A DNA stretch of 8,471 nucleotides from Methanobacterium sp. UBA8 (GCA_002509665.1 DADN01000208.1:3087-11557); one strand, 5' to 3'; counted from the first letter of the stretch, positions 1 through 6,910 are shown. Notes: a model not told the origin generated them from the letters alone. A program made the numbers and translations.

Positions 1-1
1 A

Positions 2-787
2 GGTGCGGTAATTGGTGCACAGTATTTTGGTAAAAATTTATTGATGCTTGCTACATTTGCACCTGATGGATTTGATGATATAGATTTTGGAGTTGGCCTT
101 GCCCTCATGAATCTTGCAAAGGCATCATGTGAAGTTCAAAATGTTGTACTGGTTGATTGCCATAACAGCTTTAAAGGTGAAGGGGGAAGAGTTTTACCGG
201 GTAACAAGGAAGTCTTTGAGCTTATGGGGGCAGTTGAGAAGCTTAAAGCTCCCGAACAAGAAAATGGAATTAAAGTCGGCTGTAGTAGTGATCCATTAGA
301 TAACATATCTAAAGAAGATGGTGTTGGTCAAAGTGGAGTAAAAGTAATGGTTATTGAGGCTGGATCTCAAAAAACAGCATACATACTTTTAGATGCAAAT
401 AATATGATCATTGGATTTAGAGGCATTATACTGGAAAAAGTTAAATCATTGGGATTAGATCATGCAGAAGTGATGACTACAGATACTCATTTTGTAAATA
501 CAATGTCTGGAGGCCATAATCCTGTAGGTACAAAAATGCAGGATGAGATAATAAATGGTATTTTAAAATGTACTAAAGAAGCTTTAAATGACCTGGAAGA
601 TGTTTCAGTTGGTTGTAAAGTGGCTAATATTAAAGATATCAAAACTTTTGGTCCATTAAATGCTACGGAGCTTGTAACCACTATTAGTTCAATTGTAGCT
701 GTAAGCAGGATATTTGCACCACTGGTATTTTTACTGGCGTTACTATTTGTATTTATATGGATATTCTATGGAACCTTTAGTATTTAG
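2..787 (+). CDS. DUF2070 family membrane protein, C-terminal part (5' end outside window)
   Basis: The frame is open from the first bases of the window to the TAG at 785-787, giving about 261 residues. The true start lies upstream, because DUF2070 proteins are usually far longer and begin with several membrane helices. I see the C-terminal soluble domain with the motifs I associate with the family: an [11 protein letters not shown] stretch, VLVDCHN, the segment [17 protein letters not shown], and [18 protein letters not shown]. The clustered Asp and His residues (DCHN, TDTH, GGHN) look like a metal or active site, but no activity is known to me. A hydrophobic segment just before the C-terminus ([19 protein letters not shown]) is a final membrane helix. 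The gene converges on the EMC6-like gene with a 45-base gap. The family call is from recall of motifs and is fairly sure; the function is unknown. Confidence 0.85.
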   Translation, partial: GAVIGAQYFGKNLLMLATFAPDGFDDIDFGVGLALMNLAKASCEVQNVVLVDCHNSFKGEGGRVLPGNKEVFELMGAVEKLKAPEQENGIKVGCSSDPLDNISKEDGVGQSGVKVMVIEAGSQKTAYILLDANNMIIGFRGIILEKVKSLGLDHAEVMTTDTHFVNTMSGGHNPVGTKMQDEIINGILKCTKEALNDLEDVSVGCKVANIKDIKTFGPLNATELVTTISSIVAVSRIFAPLVFLLALLFVFIWIFYGTFSI

Positions 788-805
788 TGCTGAAAAATAA
801 GTAAA

Positions 806-834
806 AAATTAATTAAAAAAAAAATTATTAATTT
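806..834 (-). terminator. Oligo-T terminator of the EMC6-like gene with flanking AT inverted repeat
   Basis: Ten consecutive A at 815-824 read as T10 on the minus strand, just beyond the stop codon of the gene at 833-1105. A second run of six A lies at 803-808. Oligo-T tracts alone terminate archaeal RNA polymerase. An 8-base inverted repeat (AAATTAAT at 806-813, ATTAATTT at 827-834) surrounds the tract, but it is all A/T and may be chance. No comparable T run serves the plus-strand gene ending at 787. Confidence 0.6.
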
Positions 835-1105
835 AATGCAGGTTCATGAATATTACCCATACCATGATCCATATAAAGAAGAAAGGAACTATACCACTCC
901 AAAGCCATCCTTTGAATCCATTAACTTCTTCTTTTCCAAATAATTTTTCTGAGAGCTGGCCCATTATATAAAGGATGATTAAAGCTGCTATGACTGCTAT
1001 TACGTCATTTTTAAATATTACTCCGCTGCTTAATATAAATGAGACGTAACCTGCTATTATTCCTCCAACCGTGTGAATGGCAGCTATTTTTCCATCAGTG
1101 TCCAT
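833..1105 (-). CDS. EMC6-like small membrane protein (three helices)
   Basis: This 90-residue protein has three predicted membrane helices at about residues 8-30, 34-51 and 66-88. A short charged loop with [14 protein letters not shown] separates helices 2 and 3. The length, the [17 protein letters not shown] opening and the three-helix layout match what I recall of the archaeal EMC6-like family. Eukaryotic EMC6 is a core subunit of the ER membrane protein insertase, and an archaeal counterpart may work with an EMC3/YidC-like insertase; that role is inferred. The ATG at 1105 is preceded by GAGGAGGA at 1111-1118, a near-perfect ribosome binding site with good spacing, so the start is firm. It appears to be a single-gene unit: its neighbours on both sides are on the other strand. 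Another small three-helix family is possible, and a profile comparison would settle it. Confidence 0.6.
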   Translation of the reverse strand: MDTDGKIAAIHTVGGIIAGYVSFILSSGVIFKNDVIAVIAALIILYIMGQLSEKLFGKEEVNGFKGWLWSGIVPFFFIWIMVWVIFMNLH

Positions 1106-1217
1106 ATTTTTCCTCCTCTAATACTCTTTTCTAATCAACATAATGTTTTAGATTATTTTTATCCTCGTAAATTCATTAAGTTATTAAGCGATGAATTATA
1201 ATCCATGCTCTAACAAA

Positions 1218-1227
1218 TATACATAAA
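1218..1227 (-). promoter_or_regulatory. Possible TATA box for the EMC6-like gene
   Basis: Read on the minus strand this is TTTATGTATA. It would place transcription start near 1195 and give a leader of about 90 bases before the ATG at 1105. It lies back to back with the plus-strand promoter at 1239-1254. In DNA this AT-rich the assignment is weak. Confidence 0.25.
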
Positions 1228-1238
1228 CTATTTAATTA

Positions 1239-1254
1239 GAAAATTCTTTATATA
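1239..1254 (+). promoter_or_regulatory. Strong archaeal BRE/TATA promoter element, plus strand
   Basis: The sequence GAAAATTCTTTATATA joins a purine-rich GAAA upstream element to TTTATATA at 1247-1254, the textbook archaeal arrangement. Transcription would begin near 1276-1280. It is the best promoter in the spacer and points at rqcH, but it would give a leader of about 260 bases. It could instead drive a short RNA or small protein just downstream. Confidence 0.5.
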
Positions 1255-1460
1255 GTTTGGTGAGGTTACTAATAAATGTTTTTTAGTTGCAAATTTTCAA
1301 AACTGTATGTTGTACAAAGTTATACTTATATTAATATTGATTAAATATAAATCCGAATTTTCAGTCTTTTAATAATATATGCTTGATATTGTAGAATTAG
1401 GTTTTTTGTGGATTTAATTTTTGCAATACACTCAAATCATAAATATATTTTATTATGTAG

Positions 1461-1480
1461 ATTATATATTAATAATATAT
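1461..1480 (+). promoter_or_regulatory. Alternative proximal TATA region for rqcH
   Basis: ATTATATATT followed by AATAATATAT gives one or two TATA-like sites about 60-75 bases before the rqcH ATG. The leader would be about 35-50 bases and would keep the ribosome binding site. No clear purine-rich BRE precedes it, so it is weaker than the element at 1239-1254 although better placed. Confidence 0.3.
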
Positions 1481-1538
1481 CGATGATTTAATTTTATTTG
1501 TTGGTTTTTATATTCAATTAACTTAATCGGGTGTTAAA

Positions 1539-3515
1539 ATGAAAAATATGTCTAATGTAGATGTTTATACTGTTTGTCATGAATTAAGAGATTTATTAAA
1601 GGGTGCAAGAGTTGATAAAGCGTATCAGCCCACAAAGGACACTGTTTTGATAAGATTTCACGTAGCGGGTAAAGGGAGAATTGACATAGTCTTTCAAGCA
1701 GGAAGAAGAATGCACATGACGCAGTATCCATTACCTAATCCTAAAATACCTCCGAATTTTCCAATGCTCCTTCGAAAATATATCAAAGGAGCTACAGTGG
1801 AAGATATAAGGCAGTATAATTTTGATAGAATTGTGGAACTGCATGTAGCTAAAGAGCAGAAATTTACTTTAGTAATTGAATTGTTTGCTAAGGGTAACAT
1901 AATACTCCTGGATGAAGAAGGAAAGATTATTTTACCGCTTAAACGTAAACTGTGGAGTGATAGGAAGATATCATCTAAAGAAGAGTATAAATACCCTCCA
2001 AAACGAGGTATAAATCCTTTAGAAGTCAAAAAAGAAGAATTGGAAGATTTATTTAGAAATTCTGACTCTGATGTTATAAGAACTCTTGCAAGAAGTGGTT
2101 TAGGGGGTATTTACTCTGAAGAAATACTGCTAAGATCTAATGTCCAGAAGGAATTAACTGCTGCAGAAATCTCAGATGGTGACTTAAATTCAATTTATGA
2201 CTCAATATATGAACTTTTTGAACCACTCAGGACATCTAACTTCCACCCACAAATAGTGTCTGATGGAAAGGAAGATGTTCTACCTCTTGACATTAAAATT
2301 TATGAAAATTACAAAAAAGAGACGTTTGAAACATATAATGAAGCAGCAGATGAATTCTTCAGCAGTGAAGTAAGGGAAACCATTAAGAACGAATATGAAG
2401 ATGTATGGGGAGCTGAAGTCAAGAAGTTTGAAAAACGGCTGAAGATACAGGAAGAGACTCTGGATAAATTCCACAAAACAATTAAGGTTTCCAAAAAGAG
2501 GGGAGACCTGATTTATGCTAATTATGGGAAGATTCAAAGCATTCTTGATATTATAAAAGATGCAAGGGAAAAATATTCATGGAATGAAATAGCTTCAAAA
2601 CTTAAAACAGCCCGAAAACAGGGTTTAGCAGGTGCAGATATAATTGAATCTCTGGATAAACTTGGAAATCTTACCTTAAAAATTGATGATGAAGTTATAA
2701 ATATGGATGCTAAAGTAGAAATCCCTGAAAATGCGGAAGTTTATTATGAAAAGGCTAAAAAGGCCAAGCGGAAAATAACAGGGGTTAATATTGCAATCGA
2801 AAAGACAAAAAAAGAAATTGAAAAGGCTAAGAGCAAAAAAGAAATAGAAATGGAAAGGGTTACTTTACCTCAAAAAAGGGTTAAAAAAGAGCTTAAATGG
2901 TTTGAAAAGCTGAGGTGGTTTATTTCTTCAGATGGCTTTTTAGTGATTGGGGGAAGAGATGCAAACTCCAACGAAATAGTGGTAAAGAAATATATGGAAA
3001 ACAATGATGTCTATTTCCACTCAGATATCCATGGGGCACCCTCTGTTATAATAAAAAGCCAGAGTAAAGAAATACCTGAGACAACCCTAAATGAAGCAGC
3101 TTCATTTGCCGCATCATTTTCAAGTGCATGGACAAAAGGATTTGGGTCGCAGGACGTGTACTGGGTTCATCCAGATCAGGTTTCAAAGACACCTCAATCT
3201 GGTGAATTTGTTAAAAAGGGCGCATTTATAATTAGAGGGACTAGAAATTACATAAGGGCTGCAACACTTTTAATGGCAGTTGGAGTTGTTGATTATGAAG
3301 GCGAAAGGTTGATGGCAGGTCCTCTTGAAGCTGTAAAGAAATATACTGACAATTATGTAATTATAAAACCAGGTTATACTAAAAAAGAAGCATTATCACG
3401 GGAAATAAGGCATAAACTTGATCAAGAGCATATCGTTACTATAGATGATCTCGTAAGGGTTTTACCTTCTGGAAAAGCAGATATTGTTGACGAGAGGGAT
3501 CTTAGAAGGAGGTAA
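1539..3515 (+). CDS. rqcH: RqcH, ribosome-associated quality control protein (NFACT family, Rqc2/NEMF homologue)
   Basis: This is a full-length 658-residue NFACT protein. The NFACT-N domain occupies about residues 5-140 and carries Asp8 and the Asp96-Arg97 pair (NFDRIVELH), which correspond to the residues required for C-terminal tailing in yeast Rqc2 and bacterial RqcH. A helix-hairpin-helix-like region follows (about 170-225, [17 protein letters not shown]). Two long charged coiled-coil arms (about 280-320 and 400-450) bracket the middle domain. The NFACT-R/DUF814 domain runs from about 455 to 600 ([49 protein letters not shown]). The family binds large ribosomal subunits obstructed by peptidyl-tRNA and recruits tRNA to extend the stalled chain; that this happens in this archaeon is inferred from the conserved residues. 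CGGGTG at 1528-1533 sits five bases before ATG 1539, which favours this start over ATG 1548. It appears monocistronic, convergent with the arv operon. Confidence 0.97.
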   Translation: MKNMSNVDVYTVCHELRDLLKGARVDKAYQPTKDTVLIRFHVAGKGRIDIVFQAGRRMHMTQYPLPNPKIPPNFPMLLRKYIKGATVEDIRQYNFDRIVELHVAKEQKFTLVIELFAKGNIILLDEEGKIILPLKRKLWSDRKISSKEEYKYPPKRGINPLEVKKEELEDLFRNSDSDVIRTLARSGLGGIYSEEILLRSNVQKELTAAEISDGDLNSIYDSIYELFEPLRTSNFHPQIVSDGKEDVLPLDIKIYENYKKETFETYNEAADEFFSSEVRETIKNEYEDVWGAEVKKFEKRLKIQEETLDKFHKTIKVSKKRGDLIYANYGKIQSILDIIKDAREKYSWNEIASKLKTARKQGLAGADIIESLDKLGNLTLKIDDEVINMDAKVEIPENAEVYYEKAKKAKRKITGVNIAIEKTKKEIEKAKSKKEIEMERVTLPQKRVKKELKWFEKLRWFISSDGFLVIGGRDANSNEIVVKKYMENNDVYFHSDIHGAPSVIIKSQSKEIPETTLNEAASFAASFSSAWTKGFGSQDVYWVHPDQVSKTPQSGEFVKKGAFIIRGTRNYIRAATLLMAVGVVDYEGERLMAGPLEAVKKYTDNYVIIKPGYTKKEALSREIRHKLDQEHIVTIDDLVRVLPSGKADIVDERDLRRR

Positions 3516-3524
3516 AAATTATAA

Positions 3525-3532
3525 TTTTTTTT
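3525..3532 (+). terminator. Oligo-T terminator of rqcH
   Basis: Eight consecutive T lie ten bases after the rqcH stop codon, with no GC-rich hairpin. This is the typical archaeal intrinsic terminator form. No equally strong T tract is seen for the convergent minus-strand operon within the 72-base gap. Confidence 0.6.
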
Positions 3533-3587
3533 ATAAAATTAGAAAATTTATAGATTTAAAGAAAGATATGATGAAATAATGCTTTGA

Positions 3588-3893
3588 TTAAAGATTATCC
3601 TTTTCATTCATCTTCTTTTTAAATAAAAAGTTAATATCAACTACATATATCCCTTCTTCATCTGAAACAATTATAGAATCATCTTCTAAAAGAGTAGGAA
3701 GATCTAATTCATAAATTCCATGGTCATGGACCATTACAGTCTCAATGGATTCTCCTTGAGGTTTTTCCTTTTCTGCAGTTTCTGTTTGGTCCTTATAATA
3801 TTCAAAAAAATGGCTGCCGCATTCGGGGCATCCTTTAAGAATATCTTCTGGTTTTCCTTTAAATAGAGCGCCGCATTTAATGCATAGATGCAC
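3588..3893 (-). CDS. arvC: ArvC/OapC family zinc-ribbon protein (COG3364-type)
   Basis: The 101-residue protein opens with a zinc ribbon, Cys4-x2-Cys7 and Cys22-x2-Cys25 ([22 protein letters not shown]). An acidic, polar linker follows (about 33-50), then a conserved C-terminal segment ([19 protein letters not shown], then a beta-rich [15 protein letters not shown]). This order matches what I recall of OapC/ArvC, the zinc-ribbon partner encoded beside the ArvA GTPase and ArvB. I chose GTG at 3893 because GGTGAT (3898-3903) precedes it by four bases and because it gives the short MHxC start usual for the family. A TTG at 3905 would add four residues without support. The start overlaps the end of arvB by 17 bases, suggesting translational coupling. 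It is the last gene of the operon. Its molecular role is not known to me; a regulator or adaptor of the GTPase is a guess. Confidence 0.85.
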   Translation of the reverse strand: MHLCIKCGALFKGKPEDILKGCPECGSHFFEYYKDQTETAEKEKPQGESIETVMVHDHGIYELDLPTLLEDDSIIVSDEEGIYVVDINFLFKKKMNEKDNL

Positions 3894-4245
3894 CAGAATC
3901 ACCAAGATTTGCTATCATAGAGAGGAAGTTTGACTGTTTATTAACGTCTTTCATAATATTTGCAGGGCCTATTATGGTAAGTCCGACTGCTTTTTTCTTT
4001 GAAATTCCAAAAAGAGCTTTTTTATCTTTTTCAAGGGTGTATATATCAATTCCCATGAAGTTTTCAATGTCAATTTCTCTCATGGTGGTTTCTATAAGTT
4101 CTGCTTCTTCTCCTGGGCTTAGTCCACCTTCTATGACTACTAGATTTCCTCCTTTAACCCTTTCAACAATCATTGATATTTTTTCCATGCTGGTATGGGT
4201 TGAGAGCGCATCTGAGGATAAAAAATCCATTTTTAAACCATTCAT
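3877..4245 (-). CDS. arvB: ArvB/OapB family protein (DUF2073)
   Basis: This complete 122-residue protein belongs to DUF2073, the family found beside the ArvA/OapA small GTPase in many euryarchaea. Visible conserved parts are [22 protein letters not shown] (residues 34-55, a strand followed by a Gly-Pro turn and helix), GIDIYTLE (65-72) and [16 protein letters not shown] (84-99). There is no signal peptide or membrane helix, so it is a compact alpha/beta cytoplasmic protein. The ATG at 4245 is preceded by GAGGTA (4251-4256) five bases away, which supports it over an internal Met six codons later. It starts 35 bases after arvA and overlaps arvC by 17 bases. In Haloferax the homologue belongs to the vesicle-formation gene set, as I recall; the biochemical function is unknown. 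Confidence 0.87.
   Translation of the reverse strand: MNGLKMDFLSSDALSTHTSMEKISMIVERVKGGNLVVIEGGLSPGEEAELIETTMREIDIENFMGIDIYTLEKDKKALFGISKKKAVGLTIIGPANIMKDVNKQSNFLSMIANLGDSGASMH
3898..3903 (-). promoter_or_regulatory. Ribosome binding site that fixes the arvC start
   Basis: GGTGAT on the minus strand lies inside the last codons of arvB, four bases before the GTG at 3893. It matches the end of the GGAGGTGATC anti-SD complement. Its place inside arvB suits coupled reinitiation of translation. Confidence 0.6.
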
Positions 4246-4280
4246 TTTGATACCTCTAATCTGAAATTATCATTTTTAAA

Positions 4281-4901
4281 TTAATGGAACCTTTTAATCA
4301 TTGCTTCATAAAGGTTTTCAGTATTTTCACCGTGAAGTGCAGAAATAGGCACTACTGTGTGCTGAGGGAATACGGAGGTTATACGCTCGGGAGTAGCTTC
4401 CGGAAGATCTATTTTATTTGCAACAATTACAAATGGGATTTTCCTTGCCTCTAAGTTCCCAATTATGGTAATATTGGCCTGTGTAAGTGGATCTTTGGTA
4501 GCATCTACAACTAAAATAACGCCGGTAACATCATCTAACCATTTTATAGCTTCTATTATTCCTTTAGTTGCTTCTTTTGCTCTTTCCTTTGCCTCTGTCT
4601 CAGATAAACCAAATTGCAGAAAATTCTTGTAGTCTATTTTTGTTGCTATCCCTGGAGTATCTATTATATCAAAGTCAAGTTCAACTCCATTATGCTTTAC
4701 ACTTACGTGCTCTTGCTTGTAAACTTTTCTTGTTTCGTGTGGAATCTCTGATGATAGTCCGAGAGGTTTTCCTATCCAATCGTTGGTCATTGTATTTGCT
4801 AAAGTCGTTTTTCCGGAGTTAGGATGACCATATAATCCTATTTTTAGTTTCTTATCTTTTCCAAGCAGTTTATTTAAGAATCTTCTGAAAATGTTCTGCA
4901 T
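4281..4901 (-). CDS. arvA: ArvA/OapA small GTPase (Ras/Era-like), vesicle-formation GTPase homologue
   Basis: The 206-residue protein has a full set of G motifs: P-loop GHPNSGKT (residues 25-32), G2 candidate Thr57 in PHETRKV, G3 DTPG (81-84), G4 NKID (162-165) and G5 SAL (187-189, SALHGENT). The flanking signatures [18 protein letters not shown] and [16 protein letters not shown] match archaeal ArvA/OapA. In Haloferax volcanii, as I recall, this GTPase drives extracellular vesicle formation; here that is by homology. The first 20 residues ([20 protein letters not shown]) form a likely amphipathic basic helix that could bind membrane. ATG 4901 lies four bases after the hydrolase stop with AGTGAT (4904-4909) before it. 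A TTG at 4943 would overlap the upstream gene by 38 bases and has no clear support. An Era-like GTPase in translation is the alternative, but there is no KH domain and the neighbours argue for ArvA. Confidence 0.88.
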   Translation of the reverse strand: MQNIFRRFLNKLLGKDKKLKIGLYGHPNSGKTTLANTMTNDWIGKPLGLSSEIPHETRKVYKQEHVSVKHNGVELDFDIIDTPGIATKIDYKNFLQFGLSETEAKERAKEATKGIIEAIKWLDDVTGVILVVDATKDPLTQANITIIGNLEARKIPFVIVANKIDLPEATPERITSVFPQHTVVPISALHGENTENLYEAMIKRFH

Positions 4902-4905
4902 CTTA

Positions 4906-5604
4906 TCACTCTTTATATATTTGGCCAGGTTCAAGGATAACAACCTTCACTTTTTTGTTCGTTGATTCAACCATATTTGCAAACTCTTCAGGGTCCTGTT
5001 CAATTACAGGAAATGTATTGTAGTGCATTGGAATTACAACATATGGTTCAATCCATTGCGTAGCTATTGAAGCTTCCAAAAGTCCCATGGTGAATCTATC
5101 CCCAATTGGAATTAATGCAATTTGGGGATTATAAATACCTCTTATTACGTCTTTCATATCCCCAAAAACACCTGTATCCCCTGAATGGTAGATTCTTTTA
5201 CCGTTTTCAAGTTGTATTATGAAACCACAGGCACTTCCTCCAACAGCCATTTCTTCTATAAAATCCATATCAGATGAATGAGTTGCATTAACCATGGTTA
5301 TTTTAATACCGTGTATTTCAACCGATCCGCCTATGTTCATTCCTATGGTTTCAAAGCCCTGTTTTGCAAGATACAATGAATGCTCGTGATTTCCGATTAC
5401 TACTGCACCAGTTCTGTTTGCTATTTCCATGGTATCTCCAAAATGATCACTGTGTCCATGGGTAACACATATTATATCTGCGTCTATTTCTTCAACTGGA
5501 ACTGGACAAGCAGGGTTATTGCTTATAAATGGGTCTATTAATATCCTTAAATTTTCCTCAGATATTATTTCAAATGCAGAGTGTCCAAACCATTTTATTT
5601 CCAT
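4906..5604 (-). CDS. UPF0173-type metal-dependent hydrolase, metallo-beta-lactamase fold
   Basis: The 232-residue protein has the complete metal site of the metallo-beta-lactamase fold: THGHSDH (His49, His51, Asp53, His54), His109 in NATHSS, Asp143 in HSGDTG and His194 in IPMHYNTFP. The [13 protein letters not shown] start and overall length fit the UPF0173/COG2220 family. That superfamily also includes UlaG lactonase and, more distantly, the lipid-cleaving NAPE-PLD; the substrate here is unknown. There is no signal peptide, so it is cytoplasmic. ATG 5604 has AAGGAGAT (5611-5618) seven bases before it, and that site overlaps the stop codon of the upstream membrane protein gene. Its own stop lies four bases before arvA. 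Both junctions imply one transcript and linked translation. I infer that it is co-expressed with the arv genes; whether it acts in the same process is open. Confidence 0.93.
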   Translation of the reverse strand: MEIKWFGHSAFEIISEENLRILIDPFISNNPACPVPVEEIDADIICVTHGHSDHFGDTMEIANRTGAVVIGNHEHSLYLAKQGFETIGMNIGGSVEIHGIKITMVNATHSSDMDFIEEMAVGGSACGFIIQLENGKRIYHSGDTGVFGDMKDVIRGIYNPQIALIPIGDRFTMGLLEASIATQWIEPYVVIPMHYNTFPVIEQDPEEFANMVESTNKKVKVVILEPGQIYKE

Positions 5605-5616
5605 TAATCCATCTCC

Positions 5617-6813
5617 TTATAGGTTCGATTGAGTTATGCCTAATTCTATACTTTGTGAGAGACCCCATGCTTCTTCAAACATTCTTTCAATTTCTTCGAT
5701 GGATTTTTGGTCTTTATAAATTACTCCTACCTCGAAACTTTCGTATATAGGATCTGTAGAGATTATTAAACCATTTTCTTCATCTGACACGATTGCCACC
5801 GTATGAACATGAGGCATAGTCCTTATTTCGACACTATTTTCCATTAAAAGCTTGATGAGCTCAACTGATGCATCATCATCCAGACTTGCTTCCTGTATAA
5901 TCATTTTACTTTCTGTTTCCATAAACCTTTTGAGAACACTTACATCTACATTACGGATCCAGGGATACATCATTAATATGCGGTTATTTGCTTTTAAAAT
6001 AGTATCTTTCATTGTTTCCTGTACTTCACCAGCATCAAAAGACCATATTATGCTTGGATCTTTAGATTCTGATTTAATCTGATCTAATGTGCCTTTGAAA
6101 GAATCCAGACGTTCCTCGATGAGATTTTCTATATCTTTGGTATTTTGGATGTAACTTTCCTTTAACCTGTTTAATCTGTTTTTTACAAACTCATCTTCAT
6201 TATCGGTGGTAGGCCTCACAGGTTTCACCTTTCTAACTCTTTTAGGTTTCTTTTTTTCTGCTTCTGGGGATTTTGTAGATGGTTTACCGGGCATTATAGG
6301 ATTTTTTCCAATTGGTGTGGCTACTTTTGCACTATTTTGATCTTCAGCTACTTTTGGTTGTTCCAACGCTTCTTTGGTTGTCACAGGTTCTCTTAAGTTT
6401 TTTGGCACTCGTTTAGGATTGATTTTCCGTGGAATTGCCTGTTCACTGTTGTCCGCAGCAGTATTTCCTGCTTCTGGAACTATCCTCTTTTTAATATTTT
6501 CTGTTTCCCTTGGTTTTTTGGCTATTATGGGCTTTTTCGTTGATGGATTTGGATTTTTATCCATTTTGGGCATAATTTTTTTCTGAGTGTTTTTGGAAGT
6601 TTCTTCATTTTTAGGCATTTTAAGTCCAGTTAAGTTCCCTGGTTCTATTCTGCCTGCAAATAGAACTACTAATACCATCCCCACAACTGCGAGTAAAAGT
6701 CCTACAAAAAATGCTAAAATACTGGGAGGAGTTGCAAATCCCCAATTATACATAGCATAAATGCCCCCGATAACTAACACGATCCCAAAAGCTGTAATAA
6801 TTAAATTAATCAT
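5617..6813 (-). CDS. Membrane-anchored protein with Lys/Pro-rich spacer, coiled coil and degenerate PLD-like domain
   Basis: The 398-residue protein has two N-terminal membrane helices (about 2-22 and 32-53), so both ends probably face the same side, most likely the cytoplasm. A low-complexity Lys/Pro/Asn/Thr-rich spacer (about 60-202, ending KPKRVRKVKPVRP) is followed by a helical coiled-coil-like stretch (about 205-250) and a C-terminal globular domain (about 255-388). That domain resembles the phospholipase-D-like domain of TrmB-type archaeal proteins: AGEVQETMKDTILKANNRILMMYPW, then PHVHTVAIVSDEENGLIIST. At the HxK(x)4D site His337 and Asp344 are kept but Lys is Val339, and there is one copy, so catalysis is unlikely and ligand binding more so. 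I chose ATG 6813 because GGAGG (6820-6824) precedes it by six bases; ATG 6831 lacks such a site. It is the first gene of the operon. The exact family is not recognised and the function is unknown. Confidence 0.8.
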   Translation of the reverse strand: MINLIITAFGIVLVIGGIYAMYNWGFATPPSILAFFVGLLLAVVGMVLVVLFAGRIEPGNLTGLKMPKNEETSKNTQKKIMPKMDKNPNPSTKKPIIAKKPRETENIKKRIVPEAGNTAADNSEQAIPRKINPKRVPKNLREPVTTKEALEQPKVAEDQNSAKVATPIGKNPIMPGKPSTKSPEAEKKKPKRVRKVKPVRPTTDNEDEFVKNRLNRLKESYIQNTKDIENLIEERLDSFKGTLDQIKSESKDPSIIWSFDAGEVQETMKDTILKANNRILMMYPWIRNVDVSVLKRFMETESKMIIQEASLDDDASVELIKLLMENSVEIRTMPHVHTVAIVSDEENGLIISTDPIYESFEVGVIYKDQKSIEEIERMFEEAWGLSQSIELGITQSNL

Positions 6814-6819
6814 TTGATG

Positions 6820-6824
6820 CCTCC
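6820..6824 (-). promoter_or_regulatory. Ribosome binding site that fixes the start of the operon's first gene
   Basis: GGAGG on the minus strand, six bases before ATG 6813, is a strong site. It lies downstream of the alternative ATG at 6831, which has only an A-rich sequence before it. This removes six residues from the longest open frame. Confidence 0.75.
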
Positions 6825-6845
6825 AACTCATATCTTTTGTTTATC

Positions 6846-6865
6846 CATTATTATTGCAAATAATG
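6846..6865. repeat. Inverted repeat over the predicted transcription start of the arv operon
   Basis: CATTATT (6846-6852) and AATAATG (6859-6865) are exact 7-base inverted copies around a 6-base centre (ATTGCA). The repeat lies between the putative TATA box at 6875-6880 and the ribosome binding site at 6820-6824, where archaeal repressors often bind. It could be an operator or a short 5' hairpin. Base composition makes chance possible. Confidence 0.35.
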
Positions 6866-6874
6866 AAGAGCCCC

Positions 6875-6880
6875 TTTATA
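6875..6880 (-). promoter_or_regulatory. Putative TATA box for the five-gene arv operon
   Basis: On the minus strand the sequence is GTGGGTATAAAGGGG, a TATAAA core within a rare GC-richer patch and with purines upstream. Transcription would begin near 6850, about 37 bases before ATG 6813. It is not the full TTTATATA consensus, so another start further upstream remains possible. Confidence 0.4.
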
Positions 6881-6910
6881 CCCACTCTAAGCTTTAATTA
6901 ATATTACTAC

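Larger units (their letters stand above)
1106..1538. other. Divergent intergenic region, 433 bp, very AT-rich
   Basis: This spacer separates the minus-strand EMC6-like gene from rqcH. It holds a strong plus-strand TATA element (1239-1254), a weak minus-strand TATA candidate (1218-1227), a 7-base inverted repeat spanning both (AAACTAT 1225-1231, ATAGTTT 1252-1258), several further AT-rich TATA-like stretches at 1461-1480, and a possible 22-codon open frame at 1276-1344. I see no tRNA, no convincing structured RNA and no longer gene. Bases 1345-1460 hold only AT-rich sequence with short T runs. Confidence 0.6.

Noticed and set aside
41..46. TTG 41 or ATG 44 as the start of the DUF2070 gene
   Set aside because: The frame stays open to the window edge, there is no ribosome binding site before these codons, and the family is much longer, so the gene is cut by the window.
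1480..1488. C/D-box RNA suggested by CGATGATTT
   Set aside because: It only partly matches box C and no convincing box D or D'/C' pair lies at the expected distances.
1106..1538. Replication origin, because of the AT-rich spacer and the oapABC (origin-associated) homology nearby
   Set aside because: I see no origin-recognition-box repeats and no cdc6/orc gene. The oap name comes from haloarchaeal neighbourhoods and does not imply an origin here.
1694..2537. Minus-strand open frames inside rqcH
   Set aside because: They lie opposite a strongly conserved gene, have no ribosome binding sites or recognisable domains, and are frame shadows.
3507..3512. GGAGGT near the end of rqcH as a ribosome binding site for a following gene
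   Set aside because: It encodes the terminal Arg-rich codons, and no start codon with an open frame follows before the T8 terminator.
4902..4943. TTG 4943 as the arvA start (adds 14 residues)
   Set aside because: It would overlap the hydrolase gene by 38 bases, and the added residues are just its last codons in another frame. ATG 4901 has a nearby site and gives the normal family length.
5953..6049. Active phospholipase D (HKD) enzyme in the operon's first gene
   Set aside because: The Lys of the HxK(x)4D site is Val and only one copy exists, so I call the domain degenerate and non-catalytic.
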